A stretch of 64,000 bases of DNA, taken from positions 72,075 through 136,074 of the forward strand of contig JAHDLA010000010.1 of the NCBI GenBank assembly GCA_018436705.1, read 5' to 3'. A program made the translations under genes and the position numbers. This document shows, one piece after another, positions 8,401 to 16,596 of this stretch (the first letter of the stretch is position 1; each line of letters opens with the position of its first letter). This DNA comes from Sedimentibacter sp. GTDB lineage: Bacteria; Bacillota; Clostridia; Tissierellales; Sedimentibacteraceae. The notes beneath the pieces were generated by a model, which saw nothing but the letters and a program-made list of their open reading frames with translations, searched no databases and was not told where the DNA came from.

Positions 8401-8849
8401 GTTTCTTCAGCAGTTATATAAGATGCAGAATCTGCTGCATCATCTGATGTTTTATTTGTTTCCTTGCTTTCGTCAATATAATCAAAAGTATCAAGCTCGA
8501 TGGGAAACTCGTCGATAGGTTTTTCGCCATTTTCTTCAAATATTTCCGATAAAATATAGGATATGTCATTGAAATTTTCAGCGTCAATTTCATCTGTGTA
8601 CATTTGTACGGTAAAGCTGGAGACATTATCAGCAAGGATTACTCCGTTTTTGTCATATATTTTGCCCCTTGGTGCCTTAACAGGAATGTCCTTTATTTTC
8701 TTAATATCTGCAACAGCCCTGTATTCCTCGCCTTCAACGATTGTAAGTACAGCCATTCTGAATCCCAATACGCACAGTAAGAACAATATTATCATGTATA
8801 AAATGTTGTATCTATTTTTAAAAAATTTTTGTAAACTCAAATATTCCAC
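5433..8849 (-). CDS. mrdA: Penicillin-binding protein 2 (class B transpeptidase), unusually long
   Basis: Peptidoglycan D,D-transpeptidase of the elongation machinery. An N-terminal membrane helix (about 15-37) is followed by the PBP dimerisation start (VKAPRGKIYDKNGVILADN). The catalytic motifs are STFK (Ser757, Lys760), SCN (815-817) and KTG (1065-1067). At 1138 residues it is several hundred longer than typical PBP2. The extra length lies mainly between about 100 and 530, including an acidic, low-complexity stretch at about 205-245, and there is a further insertion at about 870-950 inside the transpeptidase domain. Located directly after mreD, so it is the SPASM-independent, shape-determining PBP2 and not a sporulation SpoVD by context. 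Gap to mreD is two bases. Confidence 0.92.
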   Translation of the reverse strand: MEYLSLQKFFKNRYNILYMIILFLLCVLGFRMAVLTIVEGEEYRAVADIKKIKDIPVKAPRGKIYDKNGVILADNVSSFTVQMYTDEIDAENFNDISYILSEIFEENGEKPIDEFPIELDTFDYIDESKETNKTSDDAADSASYITAEETVINAVKNNINEWLNYRTLIYGEEFNPKQRALDTILRYKDIPVKLENDQFIFYFPEEKSEASDGGNSEITVVEQTDATQKEDETQIIEGEQDPVKRWLEENDFDKKLSAEQLVSELLVKNNKYLTRLFSNSKIRKLSFDFINSNGLGLNIKLVEYAFVQDENYKNIKRSLNDNHEGITQNSSAKDDFVLLTMTYSLESLLQSVYETETGKVAPGEVLIERLKEIYPDLPVMFVEESGSGTYQYTDEQLKNKYLEQHNLEQDTQPYDFVKQISFKNYEVLQNFITDESIKYYAQSELLKHENPSISISDWEYTPIRDKRNWIQKNVGTDSEEELNYSAEEVFLMLRKTLNINSSINDYDMRNMMVIRERYNKTSYLSYHPVDICYGISEKSVAMISERSHELAGINVEIEPLRLYPQNDIAAHAIGYLGKIAQDYEVQEYVVEKGYSPDDIIGKTGLEEKFEEYLRGTKGKKTVEVNNVGRTIRSVSSEAPEPGDNIYLTLDSRLQKTAQDVLKKGLEQIQIGGTFESEWGDFDFKDKYENAKSGALVVLDVNTGEVLAMANYPSYDLNMFSTGISQDDWNSLLNDSKNPLAPRPLYNIAMLTAIQPGSTFKMITSLAALEKGVDPNTTVYCSGTMEVGDRYFSCWIYNMFGGAHGSQNMYQAIMNSCNFYFYTTMLGENLATHQKHTVKVSAEEVIEMAKKFGLDSKTGIEIDIPQEASGGVPSIDGKKINIRVYLRMFLEANIEKYLETGYKIEAGMKNEIVEEIVSWVDRDEPMTRGEVYEGLKALRLNPEKTNDYNVPLVDIIKYSYLNQAVWNVGDNLNISIGQGNNAYTVMQMANYIASIANGGYRHNVSIIKEIKTYDGKNTDYVPQREAEPIGLSDYSYLDVVKEGMRLVSLDDSAKPYSSFPVEVGSKTGTAQNQGINPDTGEPYDDFAWYVAFAPYDDPQIAVACVLFEGGSGRYPTPIVREVIGEYLKLNSDEDLQTEE

Positions 8850-8851
8850 CT

Positions 8852-9343
8852 CTATTTAATGTTAAATTTATTAAATGTAAAATTAATAAATTTAAGTACA
8901 AAAACAACCAAAAAAGTATTCATTAAAATTTCTACAATTATGCCGCTCCATATTCCTCCCGCATTTCCAACTTTGTACCTCAAAAAAAACAAAATAAGGT
9001 ACATAAAAAAGTTACATGCTATTGTTGCTGCCGCAGTAACAGACGTGTATGCAATATAATTGTCTCTAAGCATATCTTCACTGTATGTTCCTATTATTGA
9101 CCCTATAATAAAGTATACCAGCGTATAAATACCAAAAATATCATACAACATAGCGTCGTATACAACTCCGGTTAAAATTCCCAGAACTCCTCCTGTTATA
9201 CCATCAGACATCATTGAAAAAACAACAATAAGAACAAGAGAAAGATTAGGTACTGTACCAAATATATTAAAAAAATTAAATAGGGATGTCTGGGCAATAA
9301 AACCTAAAACAATGATAGCAGCCATTAAGCTAAATTTTTTCAT
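8852..9343 (-). CDS. mreD: Rod shape-determining protein MreD
   Basis: 163-residue integral membrane protein with about five hydrophobic segments and the family pattern PNLSLVLIVVFSMMSDGITGGVLGILTGVVYDAMLYD (only its elements are quoted as evidence: PNLSLV near the start and GxxYDxxxYDIFG in the middle). It links MreB/MreC to the elongasome. The gene sits between mreC (22 bases upstream) and PBP2 (2 bases downstream). Confidence 0.9.
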   Translation of the reverse strand: MKKFSLMAAIIVLGFIAQTSLFNFFNIFGTVPNLSLVLIVVFSMMSDGITGGVLGILTGVVYDAMLYDIFGIYTLVYFIIGSIIGTYSEDMLRDNYIAYTSVTAAATIACNFFMYLILFFLRYKVGNAGGIWSGIIVEILMNTFLVVFVLKFINFTFNKFNIK

Positions 9344-9365
9344 AAATTTCTACCTCTCGCTGTTA

Positions 9366-10205
9366 CTATCTATCTACCTTAAGCACATAAACTCTGCTCA
9401 GCTTTGTAAATTCCACAGCAGGTTCAATAATAATCCTCTGAGTTGATGCGTCAGTGGTTGGGACAACCTCTTTTACATTTCCTATATATAAATCCGGAAT
9501 ATATATTTCACCTATTCCTGATGTAACAAGTGAATCATCAATACTTACATTAGCCTTGCTGTTAAAAAAATAGCCGGTAATGTTTCCATCAACACTTCCC
9601 TGCATTATTCCGCTTTCATCGCTGTTTATGTCTCTAAAGCTTATTTTGCAGCTTTCATCAAGCAAAGTTATAACTTTAGCCCAATTAGACGATGTCTGTG
9701 TAACTATGCCAACCAGCCCTATCTGAACAACTCCCTTTTTGGTCTTCACCGCATTAATTACAATGTCATTTTTCTTTACACCGTCTTTTTCGCCTTTATC
9801 TATTGTAATCCTGCTAAACCAGTTTGAATCATCCAAGGATATCACTTGTCCAACTATATGGTCACTCTTCAGATTTTTTTTCATTTCATATTCAGTTTCT
9901 AAAGCCTCAGATTTGTTTACAATGTTTTCTAATATTCGAACCTGCTCATTAAGTTCATGCACGGTGTCTGTAAGAATATTGTTTTCTTCACGCATTTTAA
10001 CAATATCCTGTATAGAATAAAATGAACTGGTCACTGTCTGTCCGGTATTGAATATAATTCTTTGGGCACCGGCTAGCACACTCCCAAAGAATCCTAAGTC
10101 AGTCCCGTTAACTTTCCCTATTGATGACAATCCTATTAAAATAATCAATATAAAAATTGTAAACAAAAACAGTATTCTTTTAAAATATTTTTGTATAAAA
10201 TTCAT
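9366..10205 (-). CDS. mreC: Rod shape-determining protein MreC
   Basis: Bitopic protein: cytoplasmic start, one membrane helix at about 10-28 (ILFLFTIFILIILIGLSS), a coiled-coil at about 70-105 (MREENNILTDTVHELNEQ), then the two-barrel periplasmic MreC domain (GQVISLDDSNWFSRITIDKG, GLVGIVTQTSSNWAKV, GSVDGNITGYFF, VVTSGIGEIYIPDLYIG pattern). It organises PBP2 and MreD around MreB filaments. Twelve bases after mreB. Confidence 0.95.
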   Translation of the reverse strand: MNFIQKYFKRILFLFTIFILIILIGLSSIGKVNGTDLGFFGSVLAGAQRIIFNTGQTVTSSFYSIQDIVKMREENNILTDTVHELNEQVRILENIVNKSEALETEYEMKKNLKSDHIVGQVISLDDSNWFSRITIDKGEKDGVKKNDIVINAVKTKKGVVQIGLVGIVTQTSSNWAKVITLLDESCKISFRDINSDESGIMQGSVDGNITGYFFNSKANVSIDDSLVTSGIGEIYIPDLYIGNVKEVVPTTDASTQRIIIEPAVEFTKLSRVYVLKVDR

Positions 10206-10217
10206 TTATTCACCACT

Positions 10218-11264
10218 TTACAGAGATTCACAAATTTTTCCCGCTCCCATAGCAACGCTGTTTAATGGATTTTCGGCAATAAAAACTTTAAGCCCCGTTT
10301 CTTTTTCTATGTAAATATCAAGGCCTTTTAAAAGTGCTCCTCCTCCGGATAAGTAAATTCCATTGGAATAAATATCCGAGGAAAGCTCTGGAGGCGTTTT
10401 TTCCAGAACCCTTTTTATTGCATTTACAATATTGTTTACCGTTTCAATAATTGCTTCTCTTATTTCATCACTGGTAACCGTAATATTTAAAGGCAGACCC
10501 GAAACAATGTCTCTTCCTCTGATTTGCATTTCCTGAGGATGAGGTTTTATATCTTCACCGTCCTGATCTTCACCATCACTGTAGCGACTCATACTGTAAA
10601 ATTTTTTACTGGCATTCCCTATTGTCATTTTGACCTTTTCGGAAGTAACCATCCCAATTTCCATTTTATACTTATTTTTTATATAGTCCTTAATATCAAC
10701 ATCCATGTCGTCTCCAGCAATACGAAGAGAATCAGACACAACAATACCCCCCAGCGAAATTACCGCTATTTCTGTTGTTCCCCCACCAATATCGATTATC
10801 ATGTTTCCTATAGGCTGGTCAACGTCTAACCCCGCACCGATTGCCGCCGCCATAGGTTCTTCCACCAGCTTGACTTTTTTTGATCCCGCATCGTATGCAA
10901 CGTCTTCAACTGCTTTTTTTTCAACGGAAGTAACACCGACAGGTACACAAATTACTATATTTGACCTAACAAATCTTCTTTTGCTCAATGCTTTATTTAT
11001 AAAGTATTTAATCATCGCTCTTGTAATTTCAAAATCTGCAATTACACCGTTTTGAAGCGGCCTGACTGCGTTAATTGTTTTCGGTGTTCTATCAAGCATT
11101 GCTTTCGCGGATTGGCCTACGGCACACACCTCATTTGAGCTGACCTTAACTGCTACAACCGACGGTTCATTTACTGTTATTCCTTTATTGCTTACATAAA
11201 CCAATGTATTTGATGTCCCCAGATCTATTCCTATCTTTTGTGTAAACATATCAAAAAATCCCAT
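10218..11264 (-). CDS. mreB: Actin-like rod shape protein MreB
   Basis: Cytoskeletal ATPase directing lateral wall synthesis. The phosphate-1 loop is IGIDLGTSNTLVYV, phosphate-2 is IIDIGGGTTEIAVI, and the adenosine motif is IYLSGGGALLKGLD. Length 348 is slightly above the usual 330-345. The excess is an acidic insert around residues 215-240 (YSDGEDQDGEDIKPHPQE) just before the conserved IRGRDIVSGLP, a place where most MreB proteins are shorter. It is followed tightly by mreC. Confidence 0.96.
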   Translation of the reverse strand: MGFFDMFTQKIGIDLGTSNTLVYVSNKGITVNEPSVVAVKVSSNEVCAVGQSAKAMLDRTPKTINAVRPLQNGVIADFEITRAMIKYFINKALSKRRFVRSNIVICVPVGVTSVEKKAVEDVAYDAGSKKVKLVEEPMAAAIGAGLDVDQPIGNMIIDIGGGTTEIAVISLGGIVVSDSLRIAGDDMDVDIKDYIKNKYKMEIGMVTSEKVKMTIGNASKKFYSMSRYSDGEDQDGEDIKPHPQEMQIRGRDIVSGLPLNITVTSDEIREAIIETVNNIVNAIKRVLEKTPPELSSDIYSNGIYLSGGGALLKGLDIYIEKETGLKVFIAENPLNSVAMGAGKICESL

Positions 11265-11286
11265 TTTTATTTCCTTTCGATATTAA

Positions 11287-11976
11287 TTAAAGTAAACCTT
11301 CTTCTTTAAAACTGTAAAATGTACCATCACCTATTATTATATGATCAAGCACTTTTATTCCAAGAAGCTTTCCGCATTCATCCAGCCTGTTTGTTAAAGA
11401 AATATCTTCACGGCTTGGCTCTGTTTCTCCACTTGGGTGGTTATGCGCAAAAATTATAGCCGAAGATGAATTAATTACCGCTTCAGAAAATACTTCTCTG
11501 GGATGAACAATTGACGAATTCAAACTTCCAATTGATATATCAGAAATTTTCTTAATATTGTTTTTTGTATCCAGCAATATTATCTTAAAATATTCTTTTC
11601 TGTAGTAACGCATTTCCTCCATTAAAAGAATTGCAACATCGCTGGGCGAGGATATTTTTATTTTATCGATTTTTAATGTGCTTATCCTTTTGCTTAGCTC
11701 AGCTAAAGCCATAAGCTGTGCTGCTTTTACGTCATTTATTCCCTTAAATGATTTGAACTTCTCAACGCTGCCCTCAGCAATATTCCTAAGGCCTTTTTTA
11801 TCCTCGTTCAACATTCTTTGAGCAAGCATTACAACATTTTCATTTTTGCTTCCTGTTCTTAAAATTACCGCAATGAGTTCTGAATTAGACAAATTATTGG
11901 CACCATACTTAAGAAGTTTTTCCTGAGGCCTGTCATCCTTAGGTATTGATTTAATGGTATAATTAGTATTGTCCAT
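11287..11976 (-). CDS. radC: RadC family JAB-domain protein
   Basis: 229-residue RadC/YsxA-like protein. The N-terminal helix-hairpin-helix part (LLKYGANNLSNSELIAVILRTG) precedes a C-terminal JAMM-type metal site, HNHPSGETEPSRED, with the His-x-His and downstream Asp of the motif. The biochemical role of RadC proteins is unsettled. The maf-radC-mreB order is conserved in Firmicutes. Confidence 0.93.
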   Translation of the reverse strand: MDNTNYTIKSIPKDDRPQEKLLKYGANNLSNSELIAVILRTGSKNENVVMLAQRMLNEDKKGLRNIAEGSVEKFKSFKGINDVKAAQLMALAELSKRISTLKIDKIKISSPSDVAILLMEEMRYYRKEYFKIILLDTKNNIKKISDISIGSLNSSIVHPREVFSEAVINSSSAIIFAHNHPSGETEPSREDISLTNRLDECGKLLGIKVLDHIIIGDGTFYSFKEEGLL

Positions 11977-12007
11977 TTAAACCTCCAATATGCAATATAC
12001 TTAATTT

Positions 12008-12586
12008 CTAAAGCAAATTATGAGAAAAATGTTCTGTCAGTAATTTATTCAGTTTTGATAGTGGCATGCCCTTGACGTTATTGTAGCATCCATGTATTCC
12101 CTTAACAAGCAGTTCTCCGTACCCCTGAATTCCATATGCGCCGGCTTTATCGCCATATTCATCTGTATCTAGATATCTCTTGATGAAATCATCTGACAGT
12201 TTGTTGAATTCAACCAGGGTTTCCTCGTAATCAACGACCTTTCTGTTATTTTCGTTATCTATAATACAAATGCCTGTAAAAACCTTATGCGTTTTTCCGG
12301 AAAGTAATTTAAGCATTTCAAAACCTTTGTCGTAATCTTTAGGCTTTCCCATTATTGTGTCAAGATAAACAACTGTGTCCGCAGCTATAATAATTCCTTT
12401 TTCGTCACAGGTTTCTGCGACCTTTACAGCCTTTTCAAAGGCTAACCTCATAACGGTAGTTTCAGGCAAATCATTTTCATTCACTGATTCTTCCATATCA
12501 GGTGAAAAAATTTTAAGGTTTTTTACATATTTTTCAAGCATTTCTATACGCCTTGGTGATTTTGAAGCTAAAATTATATTTCTCAT
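12008..12586 (-). CDS. maf: Maf family nucleotide pyrophosphatase
   Basis: Maf/YhdE-type nucleoside triphosphate pyrophosphatase that removes non-canonical or modified nucleotides. Signature ILASKSPRRIEML at the N-terminus, central IIAADTVVYLD with the catalytic Asp, and GKTHKVFTGI. The ATG at 12586 is preferred over the TTG at 12595, because GAGGA lies about 10 bases before the ATG but directly abuts the TTG. It precedes radC in the cell-shape operon. Confidence 0.93.
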   Translation of the reverse strand: MRNIILASKSPRRIEMLEKYVKNLKIFSPDMEESVNENDLPETTVMRLAFEKAVKVAETCDEKGIIIAADTVVYLDTIMGKPKDYDKGFEMLKLLSGKTHKVFTGICIIDNENNRKVVDYEETLVEFNKLSDDFIKRYLDTDEYGDKAGAYGIQGYGELLVKGIHGCYNNVKGMPLSKLNKLLTEHFSHNLL

Positions 12587-12598
12587 AGTTATCAATCC

Positions 12599-12844
12599 TC
12601 AAAGTTTCTTATATGCTATTATTGCTATTAATATACCTAGTATTCCTGCAACGGTCAGACTCGCACTGAAGCCAAACGTTACAGAAAAAATACTCAGATC
12701 CAATGTAGCCGGTCCAAATCCTATGGATTCACCGTAATTTAATATTGGCAAGAATCCAGAAAATGCCTTTCCCAATATAGTACCTATTATTACAGACGTT
12801 AAAAGCAACAAAATAAAATATATGGAATTACCACCTTTTCTCAT
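12599..12844 (-). CDS. DUF4321 small membrane protein
   Basis: 81 residues with two long hydrophobic helices (residues about 8-28 and 58-78) separated by a Gly/Pro-rich loop, matching the DUF4321 family found next to maf in Clostridia. Its ATG overlaps the end of the Gx transporter gene by four bases (ATGA), so translation is coupled. Function unknown. Confidence 0.8.
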   Translation of the reverse strand: MRKGGNSIYFILLLLTSVIIGTILGKAFSGFLPILNYGESIGFGPATLDLSIFSVTFGFSASLTVAGILGILIAIIAYKKL

Positions 12845-13362
12845 TTCAATTCTCTCCCAAGTCTCGTAAAAGTTTTATTCAGATTATTAGTTACAAAAAT
12901 GGAAGCATACCCTACAAAGCATCCTGTGAATATACTTACAAAAGACAAAATAGGTAGATAGTAATAAAGATTTGAAGTTTCAAATAATATTGCTGCAACA
13001 GATATCTGTGAAGCATTATGAGCCATTGCTCCCAAGACACTTATACCAATCAGGCTTAATTTTCTGGCATATTTTAGCCCTATGCTCATTACTATAGTAC
13101 TGACTATTCCGCTGACTATACTGTATGTAAATGTTATTGGATTTGTTGCAACCAACATGAATAAAATGCACCTGATAACAACCACCAGCAATGCATCTTT
13201 AAATCCAAACACAACTATAACCGATAATGCCACAATATTCGACAATCCAAGCTTAGCTCCCGGAGCAATGTATGGAAGAGTCATCATTCCTTCTAATATG
13301 CTTAATATCAAAGCTCCTGCCGTTAAAACCGCTAAAAATATATATCTTCTTAATTTATTCAT
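12841..13362 (-). CDS. Gx transporter family membrane protein (Hpre_diP_synt_I)
   Basis: 173-residue polytopic protein with about five helices. Conserved elements of the family once called heptaprenyl diphosphate synthase component I are PGAKLGLSNIVAL, IRCILFML and GAMAHNASQ. It is now generally treated as an ECF/Gx-type membrane transporter of unknown substrate. It is paired, as in many anaerobes, with a NusG domain II protein immediately upstream. Confidence 0.85.
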   Translation of the reverse strand: MNKLRRYIFLAVLTAGALILSILEGMMTLPYIAPGAKLGLSNIVALSVIVVFGFKDALLVVVIRCILFMLVATNPITFTYSIVSGIVSTIVMSIGLKYARKLSLIGISVLGAMAHNASQISVAAILFETSNLYYYLPILSFVSIFTGCFVGYASIFVTNNLNKTFTRLGRELK

Positions 13363-13383
13363 AATCTCTCTTTCTGTATTCTG

Positions 13384-13776
13384 CTATTTGACTATAACGT
13401 CTAATTCATCTTCCGGGTTATTATCCTTAATTTGTACCATCAACCTGTTAGGAAGACATACTATAACTTCTCCGTCATTGCTTATTTTCCCTTGGTGCAG
13501 GCAAATTTTATCGGGGCAGGTTGCTTCTTCGATCCATACGTATCCGTCTTCGATATGTATTTTGTTAGAGCCGCCGCTTTCACTTTCAACAACAAACTCT
13601 GTCTTGTAATCGTCGGTTAATGTGTATTCTCCTACTAACCGGTTGTCCGAATAGATATATGCAATTTTTTTCCCCTTATCGACGGTGTTTAAAGTTCCGT
13701 AGGCCAAAATCAATATATTGACTGCAATAATGGTCAAAATCAAAGCAATATCATACTTATTAATCTTTTCTCTCAT
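13384..13776 (-). CDS. NusG domain II-containing exported protein
   Basis: 130 residues: one N-terminal membrane helix (about 10-28), then a small beta domain with the conserved CPDKICLHQGKIS and VIVCLPN motifs of the NusG_II family, giving three cysteines. Anchored, extracytoplasmic; function unknown. It is the first gene of the operon running down to mreB/PBP2, with a consensus-like promoter at 13808-13836. Confidence 0.85.
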   Translation of the reverse strand: MREKINKYDIALILTIIAVNILILAYGTLNTVDKGKKIAYIYSDNRLVGEYTLTDDYKTEFVVESESGGSNKIHIEDGYVWIEEATCPDKICLHQGKISNDGEVIVCLPNRLMVQIKDNNPEDELDVIVK

Positions 13777-13807
13777 GGTAGTCCTTTATATGTTTTCTAG
13801 ATTACTC

Positions 13808-13836
13808 ATTTTATCATTTATTCGATATTATTTCAA
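13808..13836 (-). promoter_or_regulatory. Sigma-A promoter of the NusG_II-maf-radC-mre operon
   Basis: TTGAAA (complement 13831-13836), 17-base spacer, TAAAAT (complement 13808-13813), about 30 bases before the start codon. Confidence 0.6.
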
Positions 13837-13903
13837 GATTCTATGTTCATTTTATATCATTTTATTGCTTTATCTTTTTTATAATTGTTAACTTGTTATT
13901 TTT

Positions 13904-13932
13904 TTGAAATTTGTTAAAATATAAAATATATT
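13904..13932 (+). promoter_or_regulatory. Sigma-A promoter of the CorA-like gene
   Basis: TTGAAA (13904-13909), 17-base spacer, TATATT (13927-13932), divergent from the NusG_II operon promoter. Confidence 0.5.
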
Positions 13933-13979
13933 AAACACTATATTCCTTAAATCTACATTAATAAATCGAGGTGACTTTA

Positions 13980-14912
13980 TTGACTGTGTATAAAATACTT
14001 CAGGACAATCTTGTTGAATCAAACATGGAAGAGCTTGAAAAAGATGAAAATAATAAGTATTGGATCATACTTACCCCAGAAGAGATAAATGCAAATAATA
14101 ACTTGTTTCATTTCAGCTACCAAACTGTTTATGACTGCATCCATAACGAAGATACACCGAAATTGGATGTATATGACAATTATAGTTTCGGAATTTTAAA
14201 TATAATCGGTCCAAATGAAAGCTTTTTTTCTGTATCTGAGTTAAATTTTTATATTACAAAAAAATATCTGGTATTTGTATCCGACAAGTATTTGGATCTG
14301 TTCAGAGAAATACAAAACGACATTTACAGCAAGGGCTTAATGGGCATAAACACCGAAAAAATTTTATATAATCTGATTGATAAAATGACTTCAAAAGATT
14401 ACAATATGCTGTCAAATTTGGAAACTGAAATCTCAAGCGTTGAAGAGGACGTACTAAAAGGAAAAACAAAAGATTACATAAAGGACATCGTACTACTAAA
14501 AAATAAGCTTTTGTTTTTAAAAAAGCACTATGAGCCTCTAATGGATGTTGTTGAAAATTTAACAGAAAATGAAAATAGCATACTCGATAAAAAATCAATT
14601 GCATACTTCGTAATACTGCTCAACAGAATTGAGAGACTAAACCGAAAAGTAGGAAATCTTCGAGATTACGTCACCCAGATAAGAGAATCTTACCAGGCTC
14701 AGCTTGATATAAACCTTAACAATATCATGAAACTTTTTACTGTGCTTACGGCTATATTTTCTCCGCTTACATTTATTGTTGGATGGTATGGCATGAATTT
14801 TTCCTCCATGCCTGAGCTTCACTGGAAGCACGGCTACATATTTGTAATTATTTTGAGCATTTCTACCTTAACATTCTGCCTGTGGATATTTAAGAAAAAG
14901 AAGCTATGGTAA
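13980..14912 (+). CDS. corA: CorA-like divalent-cation channel
   Basis: Mg2+ (or Co2+/Ni2+) channel of the CorA family. A soluble N-terminal alpha/beta domain, a long helical stalk (about 140-240), and two C-terminal membrane helices. The first helix ends in the signature GMN of WYGMNFSSMPEL; the second ends with the basic KKKKLW. Length 310 is normal. The TTG at 13980 was chosen because GAGGTGA (13968-13974) lies five bases before it; the GTG at 13971 is part of that ribosome site. Confidence 0.9.
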   Translation: MTVYKILQDNLVESNMEELEKDENNKYWIILTPEEINANNNLFHFSYQTVYDCIHNEDTPKLDVYDNYSFGILNIIGPNESFFSVSELNFYITKKYLVFVSDKYLDLFREIQNDIYSKGLMGINTEKILYNLIDKMTSKDYNMLSNLETEISSVEEDVLKGKTKDYIKDIVLLKNKLLFLKKHYEPLMDVVENLTENENSILDKKSIAYFVILLNRIERLNRKVGNLRDYVTQIRESYQAQLDINLNNIMKLFTVLTAIFSPLTFIVGWYGMNFSSMPELHWKHGYIFVIILSISTLTFCLWIFKKKKLW

Positions 14913-14948
14913 AACATCTGCATGCAACTTTAGCTACCTAATAAAAAA

Positions 14949-14983
14949 AAGAGCAGCTTGATTGTGATTGATATGCTGCTCTT
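14949..14983. terminator. Bidirectional terminator between corA and the DUF4241 gene
   Basis: AAGAGCAGC (14949-14957) and GCTGCTCTT (14975-14983), with a run of eight A/T on the left (T-run for the - strand) and an AT-rich right flank. Confidence 0.75.
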
Positions 14984-14988
14984 AATAA

Positions 14989-15621
14989 TTATTTTTCTAT
15001 AACCATAAAATCCGTAACAAGTCTTGCAAGTTTTTTATTTTTATCATATCCGTAATAGGTTGGGAATGTTCCCTCATTCCATCCGCTTGCAAAAATAATT
15101 ATATTTCTTCCTGTTGATTCATCAACTACTATATTTGCACAGGAGCATTCGTTCAGCTTCACCGCATCTCTAACAGATTTTTCATATTTATCGAGCTCTT
15201 CCTCGCTCATAGTATCCAAAATACCCATAACCGATTCATCCATGAAACATCCAAGTCCGTTTTCTACCTCATATCCCATAAACTCATCCTGAGCAAACCC
15301 GTTTGCGGATTCTCCACTGAGAAGTGCCATCTTCCATTTAACCGGAGGATTATCATTAATTCTGAGTTCTGCTGCAACTGTCTGCTTCTTTCTATTTTCA
15401 GTTTTCCCGACATATATGTACACATTGTATGTGCCCGGTTTTACGCGCTCAGAATAACTTTCGTCATCATACATCAAAATAGGATCGGTGGCAATTATTT
15501 TACCCGTTGTCGATTTTAACTTTCCTGCTTCGATTTTCTCTATTTGCATTCTTCCGAATTCAGTGTCTGTCATTTTTGTATTTCCGTTTGTTATGTTAAG
15601 CACATCAAAATTAATATACAT
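14989..15621 (-). CDS. DUF4241 domain protein
   Basis: 210-residue soluble protein with the DUF4241 pattern: GKIIATDPILMYDDE near the N-terminus, RVKPGTYNVYIYV, and GLGCFMDESV in the middle, ending in FASGWNEGTFPTYYGYD. No catalytic motif is recognised. Fifteen bases after nrdR, so probably co-transcribed. Function unknown. Confidence 0.8.
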   Translation of the reverse strand: MYINFDVLNITNGNTKMTDTEFGRMQIEKIEAGKLKSTTGKIIATDPILMYDDESYSERVKPGTYNVYIYVGKTENRKKQTVAAELRINDNPPVKWKMALLSGESANGFAQDEFMGYEVENGLGCFMDESVMGILDTMSEEELDKYEKSVRDAVKLNECSCANIVVDESTGRNIIIFASGWNEGTFPTYYGYDKNKKLARLVTDFMVIEK

Positions 15622-15636
15622 ATTATGCTCCTTTTA

Positions 15637-16098
15637 CTATTTTTTTCTTTCATCAAGTATTTTTTTCAACTCGTCCATGAAAGTATTGATATCCTTGAAT
15701 TTTCTATAAACTGATGCAAATCTCACATATGCAACATCATCCACCCCTTGAAGCTCATTCATCACCAATTCACCTATAACTTCCGTGGATACCTCGTTTT
15801 GGAATGTGTTCAAAAGCTGCTTTTCCACCTTATCAGCTATATTTTCTATCTGCTCAAGACTGACTGAACGTTTGTCACAGGCCCTTATCAGTCCGTTTAT
15901 AATTTTATCTCTGTTGTAGCCCTGTCTTGTTCCATCACGCTTTACCACCACTATTTGTGTTTCTTCTATTTTTTCATATGTTGTAAATCGATGTCCGCAT
16001 TCCATGCATTCTCTGCGTCTTCTTATCTTAAAGCCGTCATCTGTAGGTCGGGTATCAACAACCTTGCTTTCAGAATAACTACATTTAGGGCACTTCAT
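15637..16098 (-). CDS. nrdR: Transcriptional repressor NrdR
   Basis: ATP/dATP-sensing repressor of ribonucleotide reductase genes. An N-terminal zinc ribbon has Cys3, Cys6, Cys31 and Cys34 (CPKC, CMECGHRFTTYE), followed by the ATP-cone domain (VVKRDGTRQGYNRDKIINGL). Length 153 is typical. No reductase gene lies in this window. Confidence 0.97.
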   Translation of the reverse strand: MKCPKCSYSESKVVDTRPTDDGFKIRRRRECMECGHRFTTYEKIEETQIVVVKRDGTRQGYNRDKIINGLIRACDKRSVSLEQIENIADKVEKQLLNTFQNEVSTEVIGELVMNELQGVDDVAYVRFASVYRKFKDINTFMDELKKILDERKK

Positions 16099-16156
16099 AA
16101 TAATTATCTCCTTTTACTGATTTTACTAAAAAAACTGTATAAAGTAAACAAAATTA

Positions 16157-16540
16157 TTATTTTAAATTATCCATAAATTTTTTTTCATCTATTATAAACC
16201 TTTCATGGATTCCATCACCGATTTTTTTGTCTTCATCATATGCATATACCTTGAAGACAAGTCTTTTTCTGTCTATTTCAATCAACTCGGCTTCTGCCCA
16301 AACTTTTTTGCCCACGGGGGTTGCGCTGACATGTTTGATATTCACGCTTATTCCTACCGTCGAAAAGCCTTCGGGTAAATAGTCCTTAACAGCATCCATG
16401 GAAGCTCCTTCCATCATACCTATCATCATGGGAGTTGCAAATACTTCAGCAGCTCCGCTTCCAAATACTTTTGCGGTATCGTTCATCGTAACAATTTTTT
16501 CTAATTTATTTTTTATCCCAACTCTTAAATTAAATTCCAT
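16157..16540 (-). CDS. FlK-like hotdog thioesterase
   Basis: 127-residue hotdog-fold protein. Family residues are the Thr of FSTVGISVNIKH, the Glu of MMEGAS and the His of KHVSATPVG, the same triad as in fluoroacetyl-CoA thioesterase FlK relatives. It probably hydrolyses an acyl-CoA; the natural substrate is unknown, and most homologues do not act on fluoroacetate. It stands alone between mscS and nrdR. Confidence 0.8.
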   Translation of the reverse strand: MEFNLRVGIKNKLEKIVTMNDTAKVFGSGAAEVFATPMMIGMMEGASMDAVKDYLPEGFSTVGISVNIKHVSATPVGKKVWAEAELIEIDRKRLVFKVYAYDEDKKIGDGIHERFIIDEKKFMDNLK

Positions 16541-16596
16541 TTATATCTTCCTTCCTATTCTTCCAAAAATTTCTATTACTATGCAAAATTTTGAAA

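Noticed and set aside
13971..13979. GTG at 13971 as the CorA start
   Set aside because: This GTG is part of the GAGGTGA ribosome site; TTG 13980 is correctly spaced.
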